Assembly: GCF_000253155.1 (NCBI RefSeq)
Contig: NC_015291.1
Span: 1,397,001 to 1,461,000, forward strand
Length of the DNA: 64,000 bases
Reading direction: 5' to 3'
Source of the DNA: Streptococcus oralis Uo5
GTDB lineage: Bacteria > Bacillota > Bacilli > Lactobacillales > Streptococcaceae
Below are positions 52,362 through 62,043 of the stretch, piece after piece; position 1 is the stretch's first letter, and each line of letters opens with the position of its first letter. A program made the position numbers and the translations under genes. The notes beneath the pieces were generated by a model that worked only from the letters and a program-made list of their open reading frames with translations, made no database searches and was not told the DNA's origin.

Positions 52362-55300
52362 TTAGTCTTCTTTTTTCTTACGAGACACAAGTCCAAATCC
52401 GCTCATCAAACCAAGAACTCCTAGAGCTGCCAAAGCTACATAATCTTCCGTACCAGTATTAGGTAATTCTTTGGTTGCTTTAGTAGCTGGAGATTGCTCA
52501 GTCGGTTTTTGTTGAGGGGCAGTCTTAACCTTCTCATAAACGTGTTCTGTGTCGCCGTTTGGAAGTTTCTTAGTCTCTACGAAGCGGTAACCTGGAATAT
52601 CTTTCTTAGGTTGTTCGCCGTCTTCGCTTGGAATTAATGTATTCCCCTTAGTATCTACAAATGAAGTAATTGGACGTACAGTTGGAGTGTATTTTGCAGT
52701 TATTTCTGTTCCGTTCTTATCAACTCGTTTGACTGTAACTCCTGAAGCCTTCCCAACAAAGTCTTTTTCTGGTGTGAAAGTTACCACACCATTTTCATCA
52801 ATGGTATAAGTTCCTTCTCCCGGAACGACTTTCTTAGTTGTCCCATCATCAAAGGTTGGTTTGACATTTTCATCAATTTCTACAGTTTTCTCCACACCAT
52901 TTACTGTAACTTTACCACCTGTAAAAGTTGGTGTACCGTGTTGTGTTTGTCCTTTTGGACCTTCGGATTCAGCATCTGTAGAAGTTGGTTTAACAGGTAT
53001 TACAGTTGGAGTATACGTTGCTGTAGCAGTTGCTGTAATATCAGTATCATTAGCATCTTTTCCTAATTTTGCAGTAAGTGAAACTGTGACAGGTGTAGCT
53101 GTACCGGTAAATGTCTTCAATGGAACAAAAGTTACTTCGCCTGTTTCATTATCAATTGAGTAGGTACCCTGACCATCAATTGTTAGAGTATCAACAAATC
53201 CACCTGTTTTTGGATCTACTAACTTAGCAGGTGAAGAAGCACTTGGTTTTACTGGTGATCCATCTCCAACTGATGTAAAGGTTGGAGTTTCTTTTTGAGT
53301 AGCACCTTGAACATCAGTCGAAGTCACATTATGTCCTTCAATCGTATCAGTTACTGTAATATGGTAGGTTGTTGTAGCAGTTGATGAATCAACTCCATGA
53401 TCAACTCCCGACTCAGTTCCACCGATTGTTGCTTCAGTAGTGTAATTTCCATTACTATCAATAACATCAATCTTAACAGTATATACTCCTACTTCATTTA
53501 AGCTATATCCACTAGCAATATTGTAGTTATTTGCATCTTGTTTAGTATCAAATACTTTTTGAACTCCTGAAGGCGAAGTTACTGTGATTCTAGTGATATA
53601 GGTAGTTTTTCCATATTTCGTATCTTCAGAGTCTGAGATGCTTACTGCAGCTTTTGCTTCATTACGAAGGTCAACAGCTGTACCTTTTGTTGAAGTATAA
53701 TCTTGTGAAGTTGCTGTTGGTTTTGTATTTACTACAGTTGCCACATCAGTATTTGTTGCAATCGTTCCTCTAATAATACCACCAAATCCTGACTTAGTAT
53801 GAACTTCCCAAGAGTCATTTCCAAGCTTAGTAGCAGTCACTTCCGTTCCATCAGATGACGCCCAGGTATTTGAATGTTTGTCATAAGTGACAGTTACTGA
53901 CATTCCATCACCTACTTGATTAGTGTTCTTAGAAACATAAATCGTTTCTGGGCGAGTTGGAGTTTCTACACTTGTCACTTTCCCAGTGCTATCAAGCTGT
54001 CGAATGTACTCATAGATATAAAATTTCATACTACCGTCTTGTTGAGCTTCTGTGTACACTTGACGTTTAGTCCATCTTGTCGTACCATCACCATTCAGTG
54101 TTTTACTTTCAGCATAGTCGCCAGGTAACTCCCAGTGTCCGGTAGCCTTATTAAAAGTCGCAGTATGTTTTTGCCCATCTGTTCCATTTAACTCAACTTG
54201 TTCACGTAAGAAAGTTCCCTTCACATTTTCAACAGATGCTTCCACTTTAATATTGTCCACACCAACTTTGGCAGTCGCCTCTGATGTCACAGGAATATTA
54301 AAGACTGTATCTGAATCTACAATACCTAATTCTTGATTTTCAGAAACAGCTGTGTTGGTTGAACCACTATCTACGAGCCATTTGCCATTAACTGCTTTTA
54401 GATTGGTTACAGTACCATCCGGCATTGTTATCTTAGCACTTGATGCACCTTTAGAAATTTTAACTGGTACAACCGTTGAGTAAGTCTCAACGTTTTGAAC
54501 CTCAACCTTTGGTTTCACAACTAATGTTACGGTAGCATGTGCTTCTTGTCCAGATTGGTTCCAGACATTATTATTAGCCAACTTATCATAATCTTTTGCA
54601 AATACGGAGACTGTGTAAATTCCTGCTTCAGTTAATTTTCCAGAAATGATTCCTCTCCCCATATTCGTTCGATCAGCAGCTTGCTCTTCAGAAGTACTAT
54701 TCGCAACACTATATTTAGTTCCTGGAATTAATACTTTGGAATCATCTAATGCTTCACCAATAGTATTATATCCCGAAACTCCTGTTACTGATTTAGAGAA
54801 TCTTTGAGGTACTCTTACAACTTTGCCTTCAACCGTCGTATAGTTATAAGTTCCTCGACTATTTGCTGGTATTGCACTTGCACCTGACTCATCATAGAAT
54901 TGAATATTTACATTAGCATCGTCACCAACAATACGATCATAACGCTCAGAATCTGATTTTATTTTAGGAGGCGTACTATCTTGCCATCCGACCCAACCAG
55001 CACGAAGATTCTGAATTTGGAAAGTTACCGTACGACCGTCTGTATTGGTCGCAGTAATATTAAATCGTAAATCATAAACTCCATTTTCAATATCCGCTAT
55101 AACTTTTCCTTGAATTGTGTCTGTTTCTGAATCGTATGTCAATCCCGGCACAAGGTTAGTTGGGGTTACAGAAGTTAAACTCCAACCAGCTTGCTTGGCA
55201 TTTTCAGAAACAGCGATACGATCTTTCAAGCCTTTAATATAAACTCTGTCAACTCCTTGTTCATACCCATAGCCATAAATTTCTGTAGCTAGGTATTCAT

Positions 55301-56537
55301 AACCACCGTTAGCAGAGTATATTGACGTCGCAGCGTTTGAAATTCTTGACCCATCCGCACGAAGTTTGTTTCTCCAAAGAGGTGCTTCTTCTGCTAATTT
55401 TTTAGCGGCATCAGGAGTTAATGGATAGTCTACACGTCCTTTGTTGTTATGACCAGTCTTTCCACCTTGTTCTGTATGCATCCCATTTCCAGCATTTGTA
55501 TCATTGCCAACTCGCTGATTAGAATAGACTTCAATCTCTAGACCTGTAGCATCAGTACCCGTAATTAATTTAATTTCTTGTACTGGAATTGTATAGGTAT
55601 CTTTACCAGTATGATTTGCAGCGTTTGTTTCCGATGCATGAGTTGTATTAGAACCCTCTTCGGCATAGAAATCTTGAGCAGCCAAAGCGACTCCAAAGTT
55701 TCCATCTTTTCCGATTCCTGCTTTCTTCAAATCATTGTAGACAGCAAGAATGGAATCATTTAAGCGTGACAATTGATCATTGATTTGTTTAGCTGTAAGG
55801 GCATCATTCGCTAGAACTTTTTTAGTTTCTGCAATAACTTCCTTATTATTAGCTATCGCCGCCTCAATTGCCGCTTTGTTTTCACCCTCAAGCTTATTTT
55901 TCCGGACTGCTTCAGTTGCTAAAACATTGGTTACCTCAGCTTCAGAAGTAACTTGTTCTAAGACTTTTTTATCTTCTTGGACTGGTTTGACAGTTTCTTC
56001 TGCTTCTTTTGTTTCTTTTGCTTCTTTTGTTTCTTCTACTTTTTCTGTAGATTCCGTTATTTTCCCAACTTCGACAGACTCAGCAAATACCGTAATTAAC
56101 TCTTTAATCTTAGCAAGTTCAGTATCCACTTCCTCTTGCTCAACTATCTCTTTTGAGATGACAGATTTCGCAGAATCTAATAGTTCTTTAGCAGATGTTA
56201 GTACCAAGTCATCTATATTCTTTGCTGTTTTTACTTTCTCTTCAAGTTCTGTAATTTTTTTAACTAAATCCGTTTTATCAACCGTCTTAAGGGCAACTTC
56301 TTTTTCTTTTTTTATCGAATTTTCAGGTGTTTTTGTTTCCGTAGAAGATTCCGTATTCAATGTCGATGTTGAAACAAGCGTAGTATCTGCTCCTTGAAGT
56401 TCCATCGCTGATACTGCTCCATTGCCCAAAAACATCAAACCTGCTGAAATTGCTACTGATGCTACTCCTAAACTATACTTTCGAATCCCGTATCGAATGT
56501 ATTTCTCCGTTCTAAAATCCTGTTGCTTACTCTTCAT
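52362..56537 (-). CDS. LPXTG cell-wall-anchored adhesin with CshA-type repeats
   Basis: A 1391-residue surface protein. A YSIRK-type signal (YGIRKYSLGVASVAIS, cleavage near residue 44) is followed by a charged helical region to about residue 270 (KETKEAEETVKPVQ). A non-repetitive beta-rich region then runs to about 1040 with Ig-like modules (NGVYDLRFNITATNTDG; AGIYTVSVFAKDYDKL). Two CshA-type fibril repeats start GATQKETPTF and GQTQHGTPTF; each ends in a VTFxPxKxFxGxAxxVTV stretch. A MucBP-like segment (FVDTKGNTLIPSEDG, GYRFVETKKLPNGD) precedes the sorting signal LPNTG (1358-1362), helix and KKKED tail. Sortase A should attach it to the wall. It is likely an adhesin; the ligand is unknown. 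Confidence 0.9.
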   Translation of the reverse strand: MKSKQQDFRTEKYIRYGIRKYSLGVASVAISAGLMFLGNGAVSAMELQGADTTLVSTSTLNTESSTETKTPENSIKKEKEVALKTVDKTDLVKKITELEEKVKTAKNIDDLVLTSAKELLDSAKSVISKEIVEQEEVDTELAKIKELITVFAESVEVGKITESTEKVEETKEAKETKEAEETVKPVQEDKKVLEQVTSEAEVTNVLATEAVRKNKLEGENKAAIEAAIANNKEVIAETKKVLANDALTAKQINDQLSRLNDSILAVYNDLKKAGIGKDGNFGVALAAQDFYAEEGSNTTHASETNAANHTGKDTYTIPVQEIKLITGTDATGLEIEVYSNQRVGNDTNAGNGMHTEQGGKTGHNNKGRVDYPLTPDAAKKLAEEAPLWRNKLRADGSRISNAATSIYSANGGYEYLATEIYGYGYEQGVDRVYIKGLKDRIAVSENAKQAGWSLTSVTPTNLVPGLTYDSETDTIQGKVIADIENGVYDLRFNITATNTDGRTVTFQIQNLRAGWVGWQDSTPPKIKSDSERYDRIVGDDANVNIQFYDESGASAIPANSRGTYNYTTVEGKVVRVPQRFSKSVTGVSGYNTIGEALDDSKVLIPGTKYSVANSTSEEQAADRTNMGRGIISGKLTEAGIYTVSVFAKDYDKLANNNVWNQSGQEAHATVTLVVKPKVEVQNVETYSTVVPVKISKGASSAKITMPDGTVTNLKAVNGKWLVDSGSTNTAVSENQELGIVDSDTVFNIPVTSEATAKVGVDNIKVEASVENVKGTFLREQVELNGTDGQKHTATFNKATGHWELPGDYAESKTLNGDGTTRWTKRQVYTEAQQDGSMKFYIYEYIRQLDSTGKVTSVETPTRPETIYVSKNTNQVGDGMSVTVTYDKHSNTWASSDGTEVTATKLGNDSWEVHTKSGFGGIIRGTIATNTDVATVVNTKPTATSQDYTSTKGTAVDLRNEAKAAVSISDSEDTKYGKTTYITRITVTSPSGVQKVFDTKQDANNYNIASGYSLNEVGVYTVKIDVIDSNGNYTTEATIGGTESGVDHGVDSSTATTTYHITVTDTIEGHNVTSTDVQGATQKETPTFTSVGDGSPVKPSASSPAKLVDPKTGGFVDTLTIDGQGTYSIDNETGEVTFVPLKTFTGTATPVTVSLTAKLGKDANDTDITATATATYTPTVIPVKPTSTDAESEGPKGQTQHGTPTFTGGKVTVNGVEKTVEIDENVKPTFDDGTTKKVVPGEGTYTIDENGVVTFTPEKDFVGKASGVTVKRVDKNGTEITAKYTPTVRPITSFVDTKGNTLIPSEDGEQPKKDIPGYRFVETKKLPNGDTEHVYEKVKTAPQQKPTEQSPATKATKELPNTGTEDYVALAALGVLGLMSGFGLVSRKKKED

Positions 56538-56783
56538 AAGAAAAACAACCTCCCTATTTTTATTATGTCGATATTGAAATATAGAAAAAACGAAATTTCT
56601 TTCCCTTCTCGAAAATTGGTTTTTAAATTTCGTTATTCTAAAAGGATTATATCCTCATATTCAATATGCATCTTCATACTAACATTTTCTGTTCTCTTTT
56701 TCAACATTTTTAATTATTTTATTTGAGAAAAATACAAAAATAATTTAACACCGAATACTTTAAAAGACCAATACTCACAGAGG

Positions 56784-56798
56784 TTTACATCATGTAAA
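56784..56798. promoter_or_regulatory. palindrome TTTACAT-C-ATGTAAA
   Basis: A perfect 7-bp inverted repeat with a one-base centre in the adhesin/NOX divergent region. It is a possible operator; no regulator is assigned. Confidence 0.4.
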
Positions 56799-57009
56799 TT
56801 TCAAGTGTCGTTTATCTTATAATTAAATAAAATACACTTTTATGTATCAATTTATTTTTTAGAGTTTTGTAGAAGTTAGATTTTTCCCACCTCTACATTG
56901 TTATAACAAAAAAATTTCTATAAGAAATACACAAATCTAACAGTATATTTCTTAGCCGTTATTTATAGATTATCATGAAAATTTGACTTAGAGGCCGAGC
57001 CCCTAAACC

Positions 57010-57057
57010 TTGACTACAGATTCATTTTTTGTTAAAATGTAACAAATCTTATTACAT
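57010..57057 (+). promoter_or_regulatory. NOX gene promoter with inverted repeat
   Basis: TTGACT, 17 bp, TAAAAT (57033-57038). ATGTAA and TTACAT (57037-57042, 57052-57057) form an inverted repeat around the transcription start, using the same half-site as the palindrome at 56784. Confidence 0.6.
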
Positions 57058-57092
57058 CTGATATAAGATAAATCCATGAAAGGACTTCTACT

Positions 57093-58286
57093 ATGAAATC
57101 ATTAAAAGGTATTTTATTTATCGGACTTAGTATGCTTCTGACTATTCTAGCTTGGCTTAGTTCAGGCGCTAGTCAGTTTCTAATCCCTGGTTTAGCTCTC
57201 ACTACCCTCTCACTTACTTTTATACTAGCTAGCCGTTTACCCCTGCTTGAGGCTTGGTTTAACGGACTTGAAAAGATGTATCTAGCTCATAAATTCACTG
57301 CTTTTCTATCCATTCTCCTACTAACCCTACACAACTTTAGCATGGGTGGTCTCTGGGGTTCGCATTTGGCCGCACAGTTTGGAAATATCGCTATCTATAT
57401 CTTTATCAGCATTGTTCTGGTTGCCTATCTGGGACAGTACATCCAGTATGAAGCATGGAGATGGATTCATCGATTGGTTTATCTAGCCTATATCTTTGGC
57501 CTTTTTCATGTTTTGATGATCATGGGAAATCGTCTCCTCTCTTTTAGTTTCCTAGGTCTTATCTTTGGAATCTATGCTATTTTAGGCTTGCTTGCAGGAT
57601 TTTATATTATTTTCCTTTATCAAAAGGTCGGTTTCACCTATCTTGGAAAAATCGTAGGAATCAAACGCCTCAACCACGACACGACTGAAATTGAAATAGA
57701 ACTCAGTCATCCTTTCACTTACGAATATGGGCAATTTGCCTTTCTAAAAATTTTCCAAAAAGGTTTTGAGACTGCTCCACACCCTTTCTCCATCTCTGGA
57801 GGACAAGGACGAACTCTTTATTTTACGATAAAAAACTCTGGTGACCACACCAAAAATATCTATGATAATCTTCAAGTTGGTAGCAAGGTTGCAGTTGATC
57901 GCGCCTATGGGCATATGACTATGGAACATGGTCCAAAGCAGCAAATCTGGATTGCAGGTGGAATTGGAATGACACCTTTCATCTCTTATATCCGAGAACA
58001 CCCTATCCTAGACAGGAACGTCCGCTTCTACTATAGTTTCCGTGGAGAGGAAAATGCTGTCTACCTAGATCTACTTCGAGACTACGCCCGTCAAAATGCT
58101 AACTTTGACCTGCAGCTGGTCGATAGCAATGAAAAAGGATACCTGACTTTGGATCAAGAAGAAATCCCTGACCAGACTACAGTCTATATGTGTGGACCTC
58201 TTCCTATGATGAAGGCCCTTGCCAAGCAAATCAAGAAAAAGAATCCCAAAGCAAAACTCATTTACGAAGGTTTCAAGTTTAAATAA
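57093..58286 (+). CDS. SpNOX-like NADPH oxidase (ferric reductase superfamily)
   Basis: A 397-residue membrane flavocytochrome. Six helices fill residues 1-180, with two bis-histidine heme pairs (His66/His126 and His80/His139). The cytosolic dehydrogenase domain has the FAD motif HPFSISGG, the NAD(P)H motif GGIGMTPF and YMCGPLPMM. Length and sequence match, from memory, the pneumococcal SpNOX, a constitutively active prokaryotic NOX that transfers electrons from NADPH through FAD and two hemes to oxygen. The physiological acceptor in streptococci is not settled. A hairpin terminator follows. Confidence 0.9.
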   Translation: MKSLKGILFIGLSMLLTILAWLSSGASQFLIPGLALTTLSLTFILASRLPLLEAWFNGLEKMYLAHKFTAFLSILLLTLHNFSMGGLWGSHLAAQFGNIAIYIFISIVLVAYLGQYIQYEAWRWIHRLVYLAYIFGLFHVLMIMGNRLLSFSFLGLIFGIYAILGLLAGFYIIFLYQKVGFTYLGKIVGIKRLNHDTTEIEIELSHPFTYEYGQFAFLKIFQKGFETAPHPFSISGGQGRTLYFTIKNSGDHTKNIYDNLQVGSKVAVDRAYGHMTMEHGPKQQIWIAGGIGMTPFISYIREHPILDRNVRFYYSFRGEENAVYLDLLRDYARQNANFDLQLVDSNEKGYLTLDQEEIPDQTTVYMCGPLPMMKALAKQIKKKNPKAKLIYEGFKFK

Positions 58287-58291
58287 GATCA

Positions 58292-58325
58292 TTGTCCCTC
58301 TAGCACAAAAGAGGGACTTTCTTTT
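58292..58325 (+). terminator. terminator of NOX gene
   Basis: GTCCCTCT and AGAGGGAC stem, eight-base loop, then TTTCTTTT. Confidence 0.8.
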
Positions 58326-58387
58326 CACTTTATTTCCCTCTTCTATGCTATACTTAGTTTAGTACATTCTTTGAGATTGGAGCCAGT

Positions 58388-59017
58388 ATGAAAATCCATA
58401 AAACCGTGAATCCCGTTGCCTATGAAAACACTTATTATCTAGAAGGGGACCAACACCTGATTGTGGTTGACCCAGGTAGCCATTGGGAAGCTATTCGCAT
58501 GACTATCGAAAAAATCAACAAACCAGTCTGCACGATTCTCCTGACCCACACCCACTACGACCATATTATGAGTCTGGACTTGGTTCGTGAAACTTTTGGA
58601 AATCCTCCCGTTTATGTAGCAGAAAGTGAAGCCAGCTGGCTCTTTACCCCTGTTGACAATCTCTCTGGCCTACCTCGTCATGATGATATGGCTGATGTCA
58701 TCTGCAAACCAGCTGAACACATCTATGTCTATCATGAGGAATACCAGATCAAAGAGTTTCGTTTTACGGCATTGCCAACACCTGGCCATTCTATCGGAGG
58801 TGTTTCTCTGTTTTTTCCTGATGCCCATCTAGTCTTGACGGGAGATGCCCTATTCCGCGAAACCATCGGACGGACCGATCTTCCTACAGGTAACACGGAA
58901 CAACTTCTCCATAGCATTCAGACGCAACTCTTCACTCTTCCTAACTACGATGTCTATCCTGGACATGGTCCAGCTACGACTATCGCTCACGAAAAGACCT
59001 TTAATCCCTTTTTCTAA
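58388..59017 (+). CDS. MBL-fold hydrolase (glyoxalase II-like)
   Basis: A 209-residue metallo-beta-lactamase-fold protein. The metal motif is THTHYDHI (near residue 58), and further ligands lie in TPGHSIGG (His), LTGDALF (Asp) and YPGHGPAT (His). It belongs to the YqgX/GloB-like group of small thioester hydrolases; the substrate is unknown. It is monocistronic between two hairpins. Confidence 0.87.
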   Translation: MKIHKTVNPVAYENTYYLEGDQHLIVVDPGSHWEAIRMTIEKINKPVCTILLTHTHYDHIMSLDLVRETFGNPPVYVAESEASWLFTPVDNLSGLPRHDDMADVICKPAEHIYVYHEEYQIKEFRFTALPTPGHSIGGVSLFFPDAHLVLTGDALFRETIGRTDLPTGNTEQLLHSIQTQLFTLPNYDVYPGHGPATTIAHEKTFNPFF

Positions 59018-59023
59018 CAAGCA

Positions 59024-59053
59024 AAAAACCAAGGAAATTTTCCTTGGTTTTTG
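59024..59053. terminator. bidirectional terminator after MBL gene
   Basis: AAAAACCAAGGA and TCCTTGGTTTTT stem with a five-base loop; it can serve the convergent lipoprotein gene too. Confidence 0.85.
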
Positions 59054-59121
59054 TGTAGCTTCTATTTTTATGTTAATATTTGCTCAGAAGAATCAATATT
59101 GACTAGAAAAGTAATTCAAAA

Positions 59122-59886
59122 CTAATTAGCCGGATTCAATTCTTTCCAGTCAATATTTGATAAATTAAGCTTTTCAGAAGAGATATCTAAAACTTGCTCT
59201 GCTTTTTCATTGCCACCGATTTGAATAGTTGCTTCTTTAATCTTCTGCACTCCATTTTTATCAAACGAATATAGAGCCAGATTCATTTCTGGACGAGTTG
59301 ACTGCCAGTCTGCATAAGAGACTTGACCGTTTTCATAAATATCAAATCCTGAGCGAAAACCACCTGCAGAAGCTATATATGCTGTGTGAAGTAAGCTAGG
59401 TTTTTGATTTTCCAAATAATAAATGGCTGAAACAAATTTTTCATCGCCAATAAGCAACTCGTCTTGACCATCCTTATTCAAATCAACAATTGCGTATTTC
59501 CAAGCGGGTGCATTATGATAATCCATTCGAGAGAAAACTAGGCCATATTCTTCTGAAGTAATCTTATCTTGTTTACTTTCCTTGTATAAATCTTCTCTAT
59601 TACCTTGTTTTAAAAGGTCTGTAAAGTGATTATAGCGTTCAATAACTTCTTTATATAAATCTTGTCTAGTTTCTTTCTTATTTTCAGCAGTCGATTGCGA
59701 TTCCTTGGTTGACGATTCACTAGTATTTTCAGCCTTTGCTTCTGTTGATACACTAGTCTTATCATCTTTGGAGACAGATGATGGTGCGGGTGAAGGTTCT
59801 GTATTGTTCCTATTTTTATTGAGACCACAAGATGCTAAAACTGAAATCGAAAGAATAGCTGAAAGCGTCATTAAAAATTTCTTCAT
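59122..59886 (-). CDS. Lipoprotein with EF-hand-like loop
   Basis: A 254-residue lipoprotein: lipobox LASC (Cys20), a long Ser/Thr/Glu linker (residues 25-75), then a globular domain with DLNKDGQDELLIGD, a calcium-binding DxNxDGxxE loop as in FG-GAP-like proteins. Residues beyond it form a beta-rich module. Function unknown. Confidence 0.78.
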   Translation of the reverse strand: MKKFLMTLSAILSISVLASCGLNKNRNNTEPSPAPSSVSKDDKTSVSTEAKAENTSESSTKESQSTAENKKETRQDLYKEVIERYNHFTDLLKQGNREDLYKESKQDKITSEEYGLVFSRMDYHNAPAWKYAIVDLNKDGQDELLIGDEKFVSAIYYLENQKPSLLHTAYIASAGGFRSGFDIYENGQVSYADWQSTRPEMNLALYSFDKNGVQKIKEATIQIGGNEKAEQVLDISSEKLNLSNIDWKELNPAN

Positions 59887-59974
59887 GTTAACCTCGATAG
59901 CATTGAATTTTCAGATGGATAAACTTCAAAAATGAATCATTAATCCCAAGATGATACTTGATTAAGGACTTACT

Positions 59975-61867
59975 TTACCAAATAATCACACGGTCCTCTG
60001 GTGAACGCCACATACCATCGCCTTCTTTGACATCATAGGTTGTAAAGAAGTCATCGAAGTTTGGTACTTGCACATTGACACGGAGTTTGGCAGGCGCGTG
60101 CACATCGACACTGGCCATAAGTTTCATCAATTCTGGACGGCCTTTCATGCGCCAGATACGAGCAAAGTTGTGGAAGAATTCTTCAGCAGAGAAGTCTGGT
60201 TCTCTCTTAGCAGCTTCAAGGGCTGCAGCAATTCCTCCCAAGTCAGCAACGTTTTCAGACACAGTTAGTTTCCCGTTGATTCTTGCACCGTAAGATTCTT
60301 GCCCATCAAACTGGTCGATAACTTTTTGTGTTTTTTCTTTGAAAGCAGTATAGTCACTCTCTGTCCACCAATCCTTGAGGCTACCATTTTCATCAAAAGA
60401 AGCGCCATTTGTGTCGAAGGCATGAGAAATCTCGTGGGCAATAACAGCACCAATACCACCGTAGTTAGCTGAAGACGACTGATGCAAATCATAGAATGGA
60501 GCCTGTAAAATGGCAGCTGGGAAGACAATCAAGTTCTTCTGAGGATTGTAGTAGGCATTGACCATATGAGCTGGCATACCCCACTCCTTGTAGTCAACCG
60601 GTTGGTTCCACTTGCTCCAGCTGTGCTTGATTTCCACACGCGCAAAGGCTAGGGCATTATCAAAGAGACTAGCAGTTTCGTCCACTACCTTGTCCTTGTA
60701 GCGGGCTGGCAATTCCTCTGGATAACCGATATAAGGCTTGATAACATTGAGTTTGACAATGGCCTTGTCTCGCGTTTCAGGCGTGAGCCAGTCGTTCTTA
60801 GCCAAGCGTTCCTTATAAACGTCAATCATAGTCGCTACTTTTTTCTCTACGTCAGCCTTAGCTTCTGGGGAGAATTTTTCATGCGCATACCAGAGACCAA
60901 GAGCTTGCTTGAAAGGTCCTTGGGCCAAGTGATAAGCTGCCTTGACCTTATCCTGAGCTTCTGGAACACCTGAAAGGGCACGACCATAAGCACCTGACAG
61001 GACACGAATCTCATCTGTGAGATAGCTTGTTGAGAGATTGACCACACCCAAAATCAAGGTTGCTTTGAGTAGAGGCCACGCTTCTTCACTATAGAATTGC
61101 TCTGCTGCTTGCCAGAAACGTTCCTCGTCTACGATAACCTTATCTGGAGTTTGTCCAATCACTGCTTGGAAGAAGTCATCCAAAGGGAGGGCAGGAGCAA
61201 ATTTCTTGAAATCTTCATAAGCGTATGGATGGTAGAGTTTGGCATACTCTGAACTTTCTTCATTAGACAGCACCACAGTTGCAATGCGACGGTCCAATTC
61301 CAATCGTTTCTCTAGTAAGTCTGCGATTTCCTCATCTGAAAAATCATAGGCTTTGAGAAGATTCGTAGTACTTTCCTTCCAAAGAGTCAAGAGCTCTTCA
61401 CGCTGAGGATGGTCTTCAGCGTAGTAAGTCGTATCTGGCAAAATCGTCCCTGGTGCACTGGCCCAGAGAACATTGGTTCTGGCATCCATAAAGTCTGGTG
61501 ATACACCAAATGGAAGGAAGTTTGGTTTACCAGCTAGTTCAAACTCTGCCAGTTTGCTGGTAAAATCAGCAAAACTTTCTAAGCCCTGGTATTCCTTGAG
61601 TAGAGGAAGGACAGGTTTGATCCCATCTGCTTCCCTCTTATCAAAATCACGTACCATACGATGGTACTTAACAAAGTTTGCGAGGATTGCATCCTCTGGA
61701 ACATCTTCGCCTTCCAACCACTTGTCCGTAGTCGCCAGCATTAACTCTTCAATCTCCTCATCAAGGTCAATAAAACCACCTGTTCGAGATTTATCAGCTG
61801 GAATGACAGCTGTCTTTTCCCATTCTCCATTGATTGCATCATAAAAATCGTCTTGATAACGTGTCAT
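59975..61867 (-). CDS. pepO: PepO, M13 neprilysin-like endopeptidase
   Basis: A 630-residue zinc endopeptidase. The HEISH zinc motif lies in VIAHEISHAFD, the third ligand in ENVADLGG, and VNAYYNPQ is the substrate-binding segment. There is no signal peptide, although the pneumococcal orthologue has been reported on the surface and as a fibronectin- and plasminogen-binding protein. I start at ATG 61867 (MTRYQDDFYDAIN); an in-frame ATG eight codons earlier (61891) is possible. It lies divergent to psaBCA, as in pneumococcus. Confidence 0.95.
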   Translation of the reverse strand: MTRYQDDFYDAINGEWEKTAVIPADKSRTGGFIDLDEEIEELMLATTDKWLEGEDVPEDAILANFVKYHRMVRDFDKREADGIKPVLPLLKEYQGLESFADFTSKLAEFELAGKPNFLPFGVSPDFMDARTNVLWASAPGTILPDTTYYAEDHPQREELLTLWKESTTNLLKAYDFSDEEIADLLEKRLELDRRIATVVLSNEESSEYAKLYHPYAYEDFKKFAPALPLDDFFQAVIGQTPDKVIVDEERFWQAAEQFYSEEAWPLLKATLILGVVNLSTSYLTDEIRVLSGAYGRALSGVPEAQDKVKAAYHLAQGPFKQALGLWYAHEKFSPEAKADVEKKVATMIDVYKERLAKNDWLTPETRDKAIVKLNVIKPYIGYPEELPARYKDKVVDETASLFDNALAFARVEIKHSWSKWNQPVDYKEWGMPAHMVNAYYNPQKNLIVFPAAILQAPFYDLHQSSSANYGGIGAVIAHEISHAFDTNGASFDENGSLKDWWTESDYTAFKEKTQKVIDQFDGQESYGARINGKLTVSENVADLGGIAAALEAAKREPDFSAEEFFHNFARIWRMKGRPELMKLMASVDVHAPAKLRVNVQVPNFDDFFTTYDVKEGDGMWRSPEDRVIIW

Positions 61868-61983
61868 CTTGTTCTCGCTTTCATTTTTCACTTATTCTTA
61901 GCTTAGCAAAAAACACTTGGGAATGCAATTAAAAATGGTCTCTCTTTTTTCTTCATTTTTCAGTTATTATTTTAAATTTTTCA

Positions 61984-62005
61984 AAAATTAACTTGACTTA
62001 ATTTT
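61984..62005. promoter_or_regulatory. PsaR-type operator of psaBCA
   Basis: AAAATTAA, CTTGAC, TTAATTTT: a perfect 8-bp inverted repeat. It covers the -35 TTGACT (61993-61998); the -10 TATTAA (62016-62021) follows 17 bp later. This matches the known binding region of the manganese-responsive DtxR-type repressor PsaR, as I remember it. Confidence 0.8.
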
Positions 62006-62043
62006 TTTTAATGTATATTAAAAGATAGGAGGAAAACAACTGT

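Larger units (their letters stand above)
56538..57092. other. 555-bp divergent control region
   Basis: Very AT-rich, upstream of the adhesin (minus) and of the NOX gene (plus). It holds a palindrome at 56784-56798, the NOX promoter (57010-57038) and a second inverted repeat at 57037-57057. I see no gene, although a short plus-strand open frame (56523-56726) exists without a ribosome site. Confidence 0.55.

Noticed and set aside
55780..56397. A 205-codon antisense frame inside the adhesin gene
   Set aside because: It is the Ser/Val-rich mirror of the charged helical region and has no start signals.
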